From: Vespula vulgaris
Lineage: Eukaryota; Arthropoda; Insecta; Hymenoptera; Vespidae
Assembly (NCBI RefSeq): GCF_905475345.1
Contig: NC_066587.1
Coordinates: forward strand, 13,724,058 to 13,788,057
DNA length: 64,000 nucleotides
Reading direction: 5' to 3'
Below the pieces are notes generated by a model. That model did not search any database. It saw only the letters and a program-made list of their open reading frames with translations, and had not been told where the DNA came from. Below, one piece after another: positions 10,960 through 25,339 of the stretch. Made by a program: the position numbers and the translations under genes. The first letter of the stretch is position 1; each line of letters opens with the position of its first letter.

Positions 10960-13900
10960 TTACGTCATGTGTAGATCACCCTTAAGTATTCTCGTAAAGG
11001 TTTTCTTAAATTGTTGATTGGCCAGAGCATAGCAGAAGGGATTCATTGGACTGTTTGCATAGCACAAGAAATAGGAGAACATGAAGAGATGTTCATTCGT
11101 ACACGGAGGATTCGTACAAAAGCCTTCGACGAGAGCCAGAATGTGATAAGGTGTCCAACAGGCAACAAAAGCTCCAAGAATAAAAGATATCGTTCTGAAG
11201 GCTTTGCGTGCTCTGTTTTCAGTCCTTGACTTTTGTCGTCCCATTGTCGGATTTCTCTGAGTTTTGGCTTTTAATCGTTTGCCAATAGTCTTGACGAAGT
11301 CTCTTCTAGAGCCGCTTTCTTCCTCATTTTCAGTTCCTCTCTTTTTTGATTGTTTTTTAGTCTCTTGTCCGTCTGTACCAGAAATCGTTGGTACCATACT
11401 ACTTGACGATGAATTCTGCGGTGGATTATTGTTGATCTTGGTGCCTTGATCGGAGAATCTCTCAGTCGCTTGATCAGAAAATCTCTCGGTAGTACTATTG
11501 GATGACTCAACGATCTTCGCGATACCGATCACAGACGTAACTGGTTGACGTTTAGTGTCTTCAGCCTTGACAGTTACTTCGGTATGCACTTTGCTCACCG
11601 TAGGAGACGTTTGAGATGCGGCGTTTGTTTGTTGGGTGATGAAGACACGTGGTGGATGCGTTTGACTCGAGGCATTCGACATCGCAGGTTGCTGTTGTTG
11701 AGCCTGTTTGTTCAATGGAGCCATTTGATTCGCGCCAGCTTGCTGAGTTGCTCTGAGGAGCGCGGCTTGTAACAAGCTAGTCGTAGTCGCCGTAGAAACC
11801 GCATTACAGAGAATAGGTGATGATGGTGCCGTCGAAAGAGGGTTCGCTAAACTGCACGAGAAAGAAGATGGTGGGCTTTCGTATGAAGGACTCGGGAGAA
11901 TGACCGAACTTTCATCCATGTACCTCAAGTCGGCTCCGTCGAGGCCAGTTAGAATGTCGAAGGTACCTTGACCATGACTGGAAACGACCAAAGACTTCGG
12001 TCTGTCACCGGACGACGAGGTCGAGGGACTTCCCGTTATTGGTGGACTGCTTTGAAACTGCGTGGGTGGTGGTATGATATTTTGTTGAGAACTATTCAGC
12101 GAAAGTTGTCGGCTTTGAACGAGCGGTGTTGCTTCTTCGTTCGACGTGGTCACTTGTTTACTACTGTAAACATCGATAGATTTTAGTGATTGTTCTGGGG
12201 TTAACGTTTGACTACTCGATTTGTCTGGCTCGATGGGATTATCGGTATCTAGAAGACTGAGCTCCTGTATCTTCGGCAGTGTTTGGCCTTTCTGAGTCAT
12301 CGTGCTAGATTCGCAGACCGGGCTCGTCGTCGGTAAGATTTTCTTCGTGGTTGGTATGCTTGTTTCGATCTTAACAGGTACGATGCCGTTCAATCGACCG
12401 TTGGTGGCGAACATTTGAAGCGCCCCGGATTGGACAACCATGCCGGCAAGAGACGAACGTTTCTTGATATTACTCAGCTGTTGAGACGGCCCGACGGTAC
12501 TTTCTTCGTCGGAGTCGAAGGCCGGGCTACTAGAGCGTTCAGACTTTTCTGTTTCCGTAGGCATTGTACTGGCACAGGTGACCTTGTCCGCAGCATCTTC
12601 TGTTCCACCAGATCCCGAAACTTTAGACGACTTTTGTCCGCTATCGGCACCAATCGTATTATCTTCTTGACCACCCGACAAGCTCACTCTTGGCTTATCT
12701 TGACTCAACAAGGTACTTTGAGTCTTTGACATACCTATACCGGCTGCTCGACCAGCCATCCCGGACATGGCACCAGCACTCAACGCCACCATCGATTGCA
12801 TTTTCCTCTGCTTCATTTCGCTTTTCTTTTGCATGTCGTAGGCGGTTTTATAAATTCCTCCGTAGAGAATGAAGAGAACGATCAGCGTCGTCCAATAATA
12901 ACCGATTATAAGCGCGGTATTGAACACTGGATCTTTAAGGAACTGCACCGCGCACTGTCCCGGATTAAGGTCCCTGTAGCCGATAAAGTGTTCCCAACCG
13001 AATATACTGATGAAGAAGAGAAGTGCCGGTATGATCCAAGTAATAGTCACCATCCAGATGACACGATTCTTTGTACGCCAGCTGCGATATTGCGCAGCGA
13101 TTTTCACCGAGCAAAAACGATCGATCGTAATCAAGAGGACCGTGTACTGTGACACCAGACAAACTGTGTAGTCTACGGATAGCCATAGGTCGCAGAGTAG
13201 AGGTCCAAGATTCCAATAGCCCATTAGAACATATACCGTATAGAATGGCATTGAGACTGTACCTGTGTAACAACGAAGACATAGTAGGTTCGATCAGTTC
13301 TATTGTGACTGTGTATGATGAAACAATCGTTCTTCGGAACATATAACGCCCGACCCACATCGTTTACTACTACTATTTCTACTACCACTATGACTAACAT
13401 GTCATACCAACGTAGGTATGTACGATATTAAACGAGAAAAAAAAGCAAAATAAAAACAGACAGTGTGCTCCTCGAGATATCATTTTTACTTCCATCCAGT
13501 TTTATGAGTTTTAAGAATGCCAAGAAATTATTTTACGAAAAATTAGATTCCATATACTAGGGTCTTACCAATGAGCATGTCAGTGGCAGCTAACGACGCA
13601 ATGAAATAGTTGCTCGGCTGTCTGATGGCTCTGTCGACGATAAATGCCAATAATACAAGAATATTACCACCCACTGTCAGTAGTATACATATCGCAAGAC
13701 ATATAGCTATCAGGACCGTTTGCCAGAGCTCGAAGGGTGGTAAAACCGGTGCTATATCTGTTTGATAAAGAAATGATATATTGTTTTGTTAATTGATAAT
13801 ATCATTAATGAAAACATTTCTATGGGTCAACAAATGTATTTGCTTTCGGAAAAGTAAAAAGATGAAATACAAAGAGAGATTTATTTCACGCTAAATTAAT

Positions 13901-16371
13901 TTAAACGCACGATCCAACGAATTGTTTAATCTCAGTTACATTACCCAGTGACATTGGGGTTGTTATATTTCCTGGAATCGAAATATTGGTTGCATTCGTT
14001 GGGAACCATTCGGGCAAAAGTTCCCCGTATTCACCGCTACTCCAGCGTGGATCATCGGGATCAGGCCAAGTTCCATTCAACTGAGTACATTCCGCTGTCA
14101 AAATCTGATTGTACACGTATCTGCAGAGACGCTCTCGTTGCCTTTTCAGCTTCCTGGAAGAAGAGAAACAAAGAAAAAAAAAAAGAAAAGGAGAAAAAAC
14201 GAAACGAAATCGCGTAAGCGTTCATTCGGAAAGGAAAATAAAGAATGAGATCGGATCGAAATTTTGTTGTTGAATATCGATACGATGAACATGATACGAT
14301 GAAAATTGTGAAGAAATATTTTAAGTTAAAATATTCGTAAAACAGAATCGTCGAAGATCTCTCAGGAATGTATCGAAAATATCGTTACTTTCTTTCTTTC
14401 TTGCTTTCTTAGAGGTATGTACATGCTTGCTAACATCGAAGAAAATGTGACACCGGTATTTCCTGACTCCTGGCCGAACACCTCCATCTTCTTCTACTCC
14501 TTTTCCCTACCTCCTTTTCTCCACCTCCTTTTCTCCACCTCCTTCTTTTCTACCGTCTTCCCTTGTGCTCTATGAAGCGTCGTTGCAGTGGCAACACGAG
14601 AGGCAAGTCAAAGGCTGAATACACTGGGCACACAATGAGCTTGAAATAAGCATGAATGGAACCACATCTATCCCTCCCGTCACATACCGGTTCCGTCGCT
14701 GCCAGGCAAGAAACGACGACGCGCGCCTTAAAGAGGGTGAATCTTTTTGTGAGCGACGATATGAGTCGACGATCCCAATTCCAGTGCCTCAAAAGATTTC
14801 GCTCGGACCTCGTTTCAATCTTTTCCACCATTGAATCATTTATTATAACATTAGAGCTGCTCAAATATTACTTGTGTTATACTTATTCCATCATGTTTTA
14901 GCTAATCATGTTCGTAATAACTCCAACGATGGAGTAACATTTTTGATGAATTTTTTTTTCAAGCATCTACCTGTACAAGAATCGAGATAAATTTTTTTAC
15001 TAATCAATTTACTTTTCGATTATCTGTTAGCTTGGAGTTTGATGAATAATTTATGTCGATGTATATACGTTATTTTCGACGATTTTTACTTTTTCATGGT
15101 TTGTCTTTGACTTTCATATTTATGCTTTTGGAAATTAGTGAACGTCATTGTAACGCTATTACAATAATGGAAAAGAGGCTATTATCGTAGCGAGCTACCG
15201 GGGCAGATAAGGAAGCCGAGCGTATAAAAAGCCGGGAAAGTAGAAAGTATCCATTGTTTCAATCTTCTAGACTCCGGAGACTAAACCCGGGGAATTCGTA
15301 TAAAAATAGTTGAAGAGACACAACAGTTCCTTTATTTTCTTCTTTTCTACTCGTTAGATTTGAGTTGAAAATAAGTCTGATAACGTATTAAACTTTCTTT
15401 TGATATCATTATCAGCCAGGTAAAGTCTGCTATATGTGTTGTTATATATTTTCTCGTCATTTTTTCAACATCAAAAATAGAACGATGATTCATAGATGAT
15501 TCGAGAAAAAGAAAATATATTTTTGTTTTAATGAAAGAATTTTTTCGAGAAATTCTAGCGTGATATAATTCGCGATTATCCGTTCCACGTTATTGATAGG
15601 GGTTCTGTTTTACCAGCTTTAACATAAAAGGATCCCAAAGAGAGAGCTGGATTTACCATCTATAATTGTCTCGATAAGCAACGTCTTTAATTACCCTTCG
15701 TTTATGAGGAGGCATTGAGGCATAGGACTTTTCTCGTAATATTTCATTTCACTTTCAATAATGTTCTCAAGGACTGAAGGATGAATCGAACGGTCGAAGG
15801 AGCGGCTAGTCGTTCAGTGATGAAGAGAAATGAGTATATCCACTTTTCGAATTACTATTTACCTCGTCGTGAGAGGCGAACCGTAGATTAGACTGGCTTT
15901 CGAACGAAAAAGTTCAAATGGCCGCACGTCTGAGCGCGTAATCGAGTAGAATCGCAAAACGAAAACTCATAGAAAGCTAACGTTAAAGGAGATGATGAGG
16001 AGTTGAAAAAGAGGGTCCTCGATGAGTTTCCATGATTCTAAACCCTTAACCGAGGGAATAGGAAAAGCGTTTTGTCTAATGTGTTGTAATATGCGTACTG
16101 TCAAAATCGTTCGTTCGTAATACGATTTCGTGGACTTTGTGTTCGAGGAGAATCAATGAAAAGAGATTTGTGAATATGTGTGTGAAAGCATTGAGTTATT
16201 TTTCAAAATAAAAGATAAAAGTCGGGTCGAGATAATATAATGAGATAATTAAAACGGACTATTGTTTGTATTTTCGTTATAGAAGTTTAAAAGATTTCTA
16301 TCAAGTACGTTAATGCCGATGATAAATATCTTATCCTTATAATGAGATTTGTTTGAAGCATTTTTATATTC

Positions 16372-16415
<44 letters not shown>

Positions 16416-17441
16416 TATAGAATAAAAGAGAATGAAAAAGAGAAAACGAGCGTCCTCTCCAAACGAATGAATTTCACGAATGTACTCAGTTTTAGTTGAA
16501 TACCGTGCGATGTAAAGAGATTAGAATTCAACGAGGAGTAGCCTGAAAGAGTAGAAATAGAAAAGAGAAAGACAAGGAGAGATGAACGTGAAGGCAACGC
16601 TGAGTGGCGAATATGAAAAAATGAAGCTCTACTAAAGGAGTACCTGTACAATACGGCTATGTGTAAGCTTTCATGAATTTGCTTGGAAAGAACGAGTGTA
16701 TATACAGTGCATTTGCAACATGGATTGTATATAAAAATATATACGTACAAATGTACATACCATATGTACATATATATAAATATAAATATAAATATATATA
16801 TATATATGTGTGTATCTGTGTGGGTATCTATATTCATTAATTTTGAGAATTGTTATTTCTTGCATTAGTGTATTATTTATCGACGTATTAGTTCCATGAT
16901 TACATACATATCGTTCTGTTTGTATCACGGATAAATTTAATTGGTATAACGAATGTATCAGTTTATTGAGTACGTCGTTCGATAAACGTGGCGGATACAT
17001 GAATCAGAGTTTATCGACGAACATGGAAATCTTGCTCGATTTATTTCGGTGAGATTTCGAGATTTAGACTTTAAACGGAGCGGTATTAAAACTTAATCTT
17101 TTATGCTGTCATAGTCGTGGAAATATTCTACTAGGAGAAAAGCAATCGTAATGTGGCTCCTTTCTACCAACACCGAAGAGGTACATCATCGTTATAATGA
17201 GGCTCACCGGTGGTAACCTGTGGGTAGAACATCCATCTTCTTGGTGTATGTGTGCCAAGAGGGTGGCAAAAGGGAGCGGCTATATAAGTCCGCCGAGCAG
17301 AGGATCATCGCCGTGGAATGGCATGATCATACGGACGGATGAAGAGGGAGTGAAAAAGGGGTAGTGGTCGGAAGAGAAAAAGAGAGAGAGAGAGAAAGAG
17401 ATGAGCGAGAGAACTGAAACGAACCGGTGAGGTAAAATTAC

Positions 17442-17473
<32 letters not shown>

Positions 17474-17520
17474 AGTAACGACGACATAGCAAAAAGAGAG
17501 CGAGAGAGAGAGAGAGAGCG

Positions 17521-17570
<50 letters not shown>

Positions 17571-18527
17571 CAACAAGTACCTATCTAACCAGCATCGTTT
17601 CGACGCACGGTGAATACTGGATAGTCGTGGTTTCAACTCGTTTCTTTCCATCTTCTTTTCAGTATCATTGTGTTAGATCCCACAGAGACAATTTTCGTGT
17701 CTTCCAATGTAAATCTTTGTCTTCTTAGATCGTCGATCTATCATCGATTTATCGTTTGTAATTGATATTCGAATTCTAACGATTTTTTATCTTCATCAAT
17801 CCATACCGAAAAAGCAGATGTTTGACTAATGACAAGAAAGAGAGAAGGAGGATTTGGATTGTTCGGTTGAAAAAACTTTACATGAGTATGAGTACGTCGA
17901 ACGTATAGAACGTATAGAAAGGTACTTTTGATAGGAACGTCCGAGAGTATGATTGATGTCCCTATGAAATCTCTCATCGCATCATTGACGAAAATGAAGA
18001 AAAGAGCTGATAAATCTTTTCTCCTAGAGATCATTAATTCTGTATTGTTTATTTGTCGAGTTTTTTTCCATCTATCAATGTTTCCAATTGGAAATTGATA
18101 TTTCTCGAGTAAATCGAGCCAACACGATTATTAGTTTATCATTTAGTTTTTTATTTTCATTTTGAATATCGTACATGTAATAAATAGTAAGTGGAAGAAT
18201 AGGGTAAGCGTTGATAGTACGAAGGAGTATTCCATTTTCAAAGTCTTTTTGAGAGCCCTCGAGGGTAATCTTATTTTTATTTTCTGGTTGCCTCTTGCTC
18301 GATAGAACCTTTCAGGAGACTTCTATGCACGTGAAATACATAACCCATAGCTTCGGGCCGGTATCGGAACCACCTGCTTCTTCTTCACGTTGCATCTTTC
18401 CGTGACATCGTTTCCTTAAATTCCCAAATATATTCCTTCAACGAAATAGGCCGTTGTCGGTGGAAAGAGTTTTATCAAGAAGTTCAAGATTATGTATATA
18501 CATACACATACATATAGATGTATATAC

Positions 18528-18564
<37 letters not shown>

Positions 18565-19999
18565 CTGATATATATCTGTCCAGATATATAGAACGTGAAA
18601 CTAACAGCAGGTAGAATTATTTTTTACATTGACCTCTCTTTACTTTTATTGTCGACTGGTATTTGTGAAGAGTCAAACGATCGCAAAGTCGATAATTTCG
18701 ATGGGATTGTAGTATCTATTTCATCTAACCGAACTCTCCATCTCGTACACAGTAATGCAGTTACATTCGATGAAACTTTCCCGAACTACAAGAGTTTGTG
18801 TTTCATAACGCTTTATTGTAACTCAATAATCCTTCGCGTATTTTTCTATTCTCGGTGCAGAGAGAAACGTAGAAAAAAACGTAAAGAAAAACGTAGAGTA
18901 CGTTTTCTCGTTGCAGCTATGAATGTTGTACTAATTCGCTCGGTTTACGATATCACCGAGTTATATTTAAATGAAACTTTCGCCCGTGCTTTTCAATGGC
19001 GTTTGTTTTCGAATGTGCAAAGTATCGATTTGATTTAACGTTTTATATTTCATCTCCTTTTGCAGCAGGCAAACTCAAACGAGCATATCTTCTTTTTTTT
19101 TTTATAACAAATACCGTATTCATTTAATTCTTAACAATGCATTCGTCACTAGGTAGGAAGCTTTTTGTATTAAAAAAAGGAAGAAAAGAATCAAGAAATC
19201 GTATTCGTACATACGTATCTTTCGAGCGAGGATTCAATTTGATAAATGAAGACTTCTCACCATCGTCGCACTGTTGGAAATGCAAGAGAAAATGCACGAA
19301 AGAAAGAAGAAGTAAAAAAAAAAGAAAAAATAAGGAAAAAAATGAAAAAGAAGCTGCGAATATAAAAGGCAGGACTTTTGCGTGAAATGGTAGATTCCCT
19401 TGTCGGTTGCGGTTCGCACTCGCATTTACCATTCTTCTCAGCGTGTATCTTCATCTTTCTCCGGTTTCTTCGTTTCTCTTTTCCATCCCTTCTGGCGGAA
19501 CGGGCCTCTGCATTCACATCTCAAGAATCTTGAGATGAAAGTAAAAGAGGCTGGCAAAAGTATTCTTCGAGATTGAACACCGCTGCGGTCAGAGAGCTTG
19601 GCAATGAGCCGCCAAAATTTGCAAGAAATTCGGTAAGCGAAACAAACGCAAAAGGAGTCCGTGTGGAAGTTTCATTGCCTTTGCACAGAGAACTTTTGAT
19701 CTTCCCCCACAAAATTACTGCAGACTCTGTCAAACTTAAAATCTTCAACTTGACGTTTTTAATACTTCAATGTGAACGATATAACAATCGTCTTTCATCT
19801 TTCACTTTTCATTCACAGTTTATGGTATAATCTGCGACGATAAAAAGTATTATTGATTACAAATTTATAATAAAAACATAAAATGAATGAGTTATTATAT
19901 ATATGATCTGTACAATCGTTTTACTATTTAAAATAGATAGATGAGTGAATATTTGACAATTGTATAAATGAAAAATAAGTGAACATATATATATACACA

Positions 20000-20060
<61 letters not shown>

Positions 20061-22502
20061 TACTAGTATATTTTCCTGTCAAATATGACGGACAGCTAAG
20101 GTTTAAAAAATATTTTTGTGCTTCTTTTCTCGGTATAATATATCAAGCATTCAGATCATATGTTTCTTTAGAGCATATGTCATGTTTTATGATTCGAAGT
20201 GTAAAATAAAAATTTTTCTGCTAGGTAGGTTCTATTGTCGATTATTTGGGAAAATGCAACAATGTGCTTAAGATACCATTCGTGCATTGGAAGATCGAAA
20301 ATCGTTGGAATTTACGAAATAAAACTTTTTCCATACCCAGATTGCTAGTTCGGGATACGGAAAACGGAACGCTGAATACAACAGAGATTACTCAATCAAT
20401 ACATTGCTATCAACCAACTTCGCAATTTACTCCTCTCTCTCGCTTCGTACTTCACGTCGATCGTACACTGACCTTCCCTTTCTCTTTCACTCATTTAAAG
20501 CCTTATAGTCTGTTTTATAAATAATATTTCTGCAAGTTAAGCAGTCTAAACTTTCTATCGGGCTATAAAGAGTCATTATATAAAATTTTATCTGGATTAA
20601 AAAAAAAATATAATAGTAAAAACTTCTCAGAAATTACAAACAAATTAAAGTTTTTATATTAATACTAATTGATATAAAGTTTTAATCGAGAATTGACATT
20701 AAACAGATGATCCGAAAGAATTTGATCTAAATGAACTTGAATCATAGAAGATAGCAACGATGGTATTTCGTGAATAAACATAGAAGCGAATGAAAAGGAG
20801 GAGTTTAGTATTGAGCGAATCAAGTAAATTTAATGAACGATGAATCAAGAAAAGAGATATTTCTTTAACTCTCGATTTAAATTAGTTTCAAGTCTATGAC
20901 GTCAAGCAATAAAGGAAAGATTTTTGAAAAGAATGCAGAAAAATTGTTCCATTTCACGAAAGCAATTCATTCGAGTTCCATTCAGAGTGAAAAAAAAGAC
21001 AAGCTCGCTAGGTCGTCACGCTTCGTGCCTATCCTCGCTTGATCATCAAGCTGAAGCTTAATACAGGTGGAGATCAAATCGGATTTACACCTCTGTGGAG
21101 AGCAGGGAGCGTTCCATAAATATCAGCAGGCGTTACAGGGGCGAATGTGTTGCCGGCACGTTGATGGTAAAGCTGTGGTGATGTAGTAGACTGCCAGAGG
21201 AGAATCTCGATAGCTCGAGGGAATTGAACGAACCCGTTTAATAACTCTGCTAGCGTACGAACGCTTCGGGCGTGACACTGAAACCATCCTGGATGCGTCG
21301 AGACCCCTGTTCGATATTCGAGCCAATGACATTGGCTGACAGCTCGAGCGAGTCTACTCAAATTGCATAATCACCATTCGGTGTTATTTCAGAAAGTCTA
21401 TCGTTCCTTTCTTCATGGTGAAGTGGACGAACGCTTGATTAAAATCCAACTCATCTACCTCTTTTTTCTTTTTTTCCTTCTATCTATTCGTTTTCTTTTT
21501 CTTTTTATTTTCGAACTTTCAACAAAACTTACATCATCAATCGTAAATCCGCAAAGAGCTCGAGAGAGTTCGATCGATCGCTTCGCCGGCAACGTTTTCG
21601 TGTTCCATTACGTTGAGGACATTTCGGATTTCGTGTTATCTCGAGCACGACACTAAAGATTCGCCATCAAATTGTATGTGGGTTTTGCTGTTTCATACTC
21701 GACCGATCGAAACGGAGATCGCAAGATACACTTTAGCGGCTGTGGCACTACACTATCCTGAATTTCGTAACTGGTTCAAGGTCGGACGTTACGTTTGATA
21801 TATTCAATATCTCCAGGTGTTCACAATAGACTTTCTTTATTATTCTTATCTTGGAGCAAATAGATCCATCCGTATTTTTATTTTCGGTACTCGACGCGTT
21901 TCCTTTTTGCTTTAATATCAATAATGAATAAGTAGATATTGCCTATGACCGATCAGTGCAAACAACGTGCCACTCTTACGCAAAGCACTTTTATAGACAT
22001 TGATAGACGACTCTATGACAAAGTATATGCTGTCGAAACTTCGATGAGTGATAAAGTCTATTTAAAATGATGATAATATTTATCGAAACTTTAAAATCGA
22101 TTACATCACGACGAAACATCATTTTTTTATTCGAGATCGCAATAAGATAAGTTCTGGATATACATATATTTAATTGTCTGGTATTGACACAATTTATTTG
22201 CTGATGGGTATGAAAGGAGAAAACAATTAGATAACGCCGGAAGTGGGCACACTTGCAATTGACGATCCTCCCTTAATGTACAGGTGTACAATAACGATTC
22301 TACGTTTTATGCAAAAGCTTTCACTCTTCCTCGCTACCGCTCACCCTCTTTATTGTCACACAAAGACTTGGTGGTAATTAACGCAGCAAGGACGTTTCTC
22401 TTAACCAGCCTGCTACTACTACTCCTACAAGATGAAAAGGTCTGGCACACTCATCTACTAGCTTTCGAAAATGAGAGAAAGAGAGACAGAGAGAGACAGA
22501 AG

Positions 22503-22539
<37 letters not shown>

Positions 22540-25292
22540 AATAGTAGTAGTATGAGTCTACTACTATTATTACTCAAATTTTAACCACTTACATTCCATC
22601 TAATAGGTCATTCCTTTCATGAACATATTAGTACGTAGCTTGAATATGCATCTTCTTGATCGTAGTGGTTACCCAAAATTTCCCAAGGTTCGTTATAAAC
22701 TCCTGCTCATGATCGATTGCGTTGCTTAATTGGATGAAATCATGTGGAATATTGAATATGAAAGTTGCTTTATTCGATGATTAAACGAGTAGTCTCGTTA
22801 TTTCTTTCATAAATTTGTCTCACTAGTATACACACTTTTAGAAAGAATCTTTCAATAGGTCTCGTATCTTAATAAAAGTTTATCTCTTTTTTTTTTTCTC
22901 CTTGAAAGTGCATATATGTTTCAAAAGACTTCCTTTTGCCTCGAGACACAGTTCATTGCAGCTATCGATTCCCAAAGTATCTTAACATTTTTGATATCCT
23001 GCTCGTTGTATGTTATTAAGCCGAAAGTCAAGGAGATTTCAGACAAAGCGTTCAGGGAACTTTTGTAGACCGAAAATGGGTCGAAACGTGCAAATCAGAA
23101 AAGTAAACGATGTAAAGATCGGCCATGATAAAAAAGAAAAAAAAGGAAGAAGTGGAATTTCATCTTTTTGATTATTCACACGAATTCTCTTAGCTTTTCG
23201 CTTTTACTTTAACTGCAAACGAAGGCTTTTGGACTTCGTTACGACCGAAACGTGGGTCGCTTCGATGGAGATTTATCATTCTCGATCCGACGTCGAAGGC
23301 GAAGGTTTTCGAAACACGATCAAGGTAAGATTGACCGAGGGGAAGAAAAGAAATGAGGGAGCTTCAAGGAGGGATGAAAAAAGAGGGTACAAGTGTTCAG
23401 GAAATGATACAGTGATCTTAAGTATGATCGATAAGAGAAAGCTATTTGAAGGAGAAAGAATTTACTGGAAGATGGAGATGAATGTCGAACTTTCGTATTT
23501 CGGTAATTTCATATATCGGTAAGTTCATAGACACTTGTCACTTTTCGGGCATAATTATATAGCAGATATATTGATTTTATCTTGGTAATTAATCACAGTT
23601 GATTTTGTGAATCATTCTCAAAGTTAATTCAAGAAAGTCACGGTGTTATGTTCACGCTAACGACACATTCAGAAAGTCGTCGAGTACGAGCACGGGCTAA
23701 TTGAGTTAATGAAAAATGAGTGTGCCTTGCTCGGTCGATTTTGCTATTTTGGAGAACTTCAAAGTGCTCTTTGCTTACGTACACTTTTTACACACAGTCT
23801 GAATTTTCGTGCACAAACATGCACCGTAGGTACATACGCCATATCTTGTCCTATATTCGGTGATTTCCACACCGGTGACTTTTGATATATAAATGTCGAC
23901 TGCACTGGGTCAAAAGTTCTGGTAAAAAGAAAAAAAAAACGTTAGCGTACAAGTCGAAATATTATTCTTTCGTCTCTCGTGCTCACACCAAATTCCGTCT
24001 TTTACTTTACAGTGAAATAATGGATTGATCTTTAAAGAATAAATAGATTTATGTATTTAGTACGATTAAAATTTCATTATACCGTACCATTACTTCATGA
24101 ACTTTACGGGTTCTATTATTTAATATTGCCAAGATTTTTATTCTTTCGTAAATTTCAATGAAAATTCTCATCTGAAATACTTTTAGCAAAGCTGTAATAT
24201 TAAATATTACGAGACCAAGAGTAATTGGCAAGTCGAATGTTCAGCGCAAGCAATAATCCCCGTTGTCAGTTCTTTTATTATTTCATCAAGTTTGCGAGAA
24301 TCCCATTTTCTTGAAATATTTATACGTAGATATACTATTCCACTCATCTCGTTTCTCCGAATCCCTCCTCTCGGTCTATTCTCATTACTTTTTACAGTTT
24401 CTTATGAAGCGTAGTAATCAGAAAATTCGGCTCCCTTCGTAAGAAAGAAGTAGAAGATTTCACTTGTGAATATCTTAAATTCTTAGGATGTTAGTTTCAC
24501 CACATCAGCGTATTTACCTGCTCGACCAAGTAGATTCGTATACTATCGTAGGATATGTACCTACGTCTAAGCATACATAACAGCGCATAGTAAAATTCGT
24601 CCTACTCAGCAGACTCTATTTTCTTTGGAAACTCGTTGACCTAAAGGCGATGTATAATTTCGCAGGTTCTTGGAAAGGAAAGGTAACTCTTAAGAGAAAA
24701 TTCTTCTTGAGAGGAAGAAAATCGTAGGATACGAGGATATACTTCTTGACGTTCGAGAAAACGCGTCTGCCTAATTTTATAAATGTTAAATCATTTATTC
24801 GAATTCACGACAAAACGTCGGTCACGATTAAATCATATTATTATTAAATCATTCTTTATGTACAAATATCCCGCAGTTGATTAAATTTCACTTTGTGAAA
24901 TTACAGTTTCTCAGTGTGTTTATATCGCTGAAAATTGTGGATTAATTAACACTGCTTCTCTCTGCAGGTAATTGCGCATAGTTACGATACCCCTCGATAT
25001 CTCGAAAGTTTAGCCCATCTGTGCCAATATTTAGATCAGAACACGAAAAGCAACGTATCGTTACTAATACTTGTTAGTGATGCAGTTAATTACAAGCGGA
25101 TATATCTATATATGGATAAGTCATTAATAAAATCTATAAAATAATCGAATTGTTTCATGAAATTGTAATTTATATAGTAACATAAAACACGATACATTAA
25201 GCATATTCAAAAGTAGATTGAATTTGGAAAATATTCTGGATACTGGGATACTATATTATATATCTTGTTCTACATTGAAGACATTCTATAAC

Positions 25293-25339
<47 letters not shown>

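Noticed and set aside
11011..13360. Several plus-strand and other minus-frame open reading frames overlapping the large receptor exon
   Set aside because: They are shadows of the real coding frame, which contains TM3 to TM7 of the receptor.
13901..13944. Extension of the receptor exon past 13945 to the stop at 13901
   Set aside because: Donor CACTGG|GTAATG at 13945/13944 gives a phase-1 join to the TM1 exon (D-I-A-P), whereas reading on hits a stop before any transmembrane segment.
17280..17651. 123-residue Ser/Leu-rich open frame on the minus strand (and similar ones at 27356-27650, 33152-33603, 41555-42006)
   Set aside because: They are translations of GA/CT microsatellites; composition comes from the repeat and there is no conserved flank or splice context.
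18595..19038. 147-residue plus-strand open frame starting with a signal-like segment
   Set aside because: It lies next to an (AT)n tract, the apparent start is not ATG, the second half is a repeat of ACGTAGAAA-type words, and no domain is visible.
21074..21361. 95-residue open frame in a slightly GC-richer island within the receptor intron
   Set aside because: Two overlapping frames are open on the same strand, no family resemblance, and no convincing donor/acceptor pair in phase with the receptor exons.
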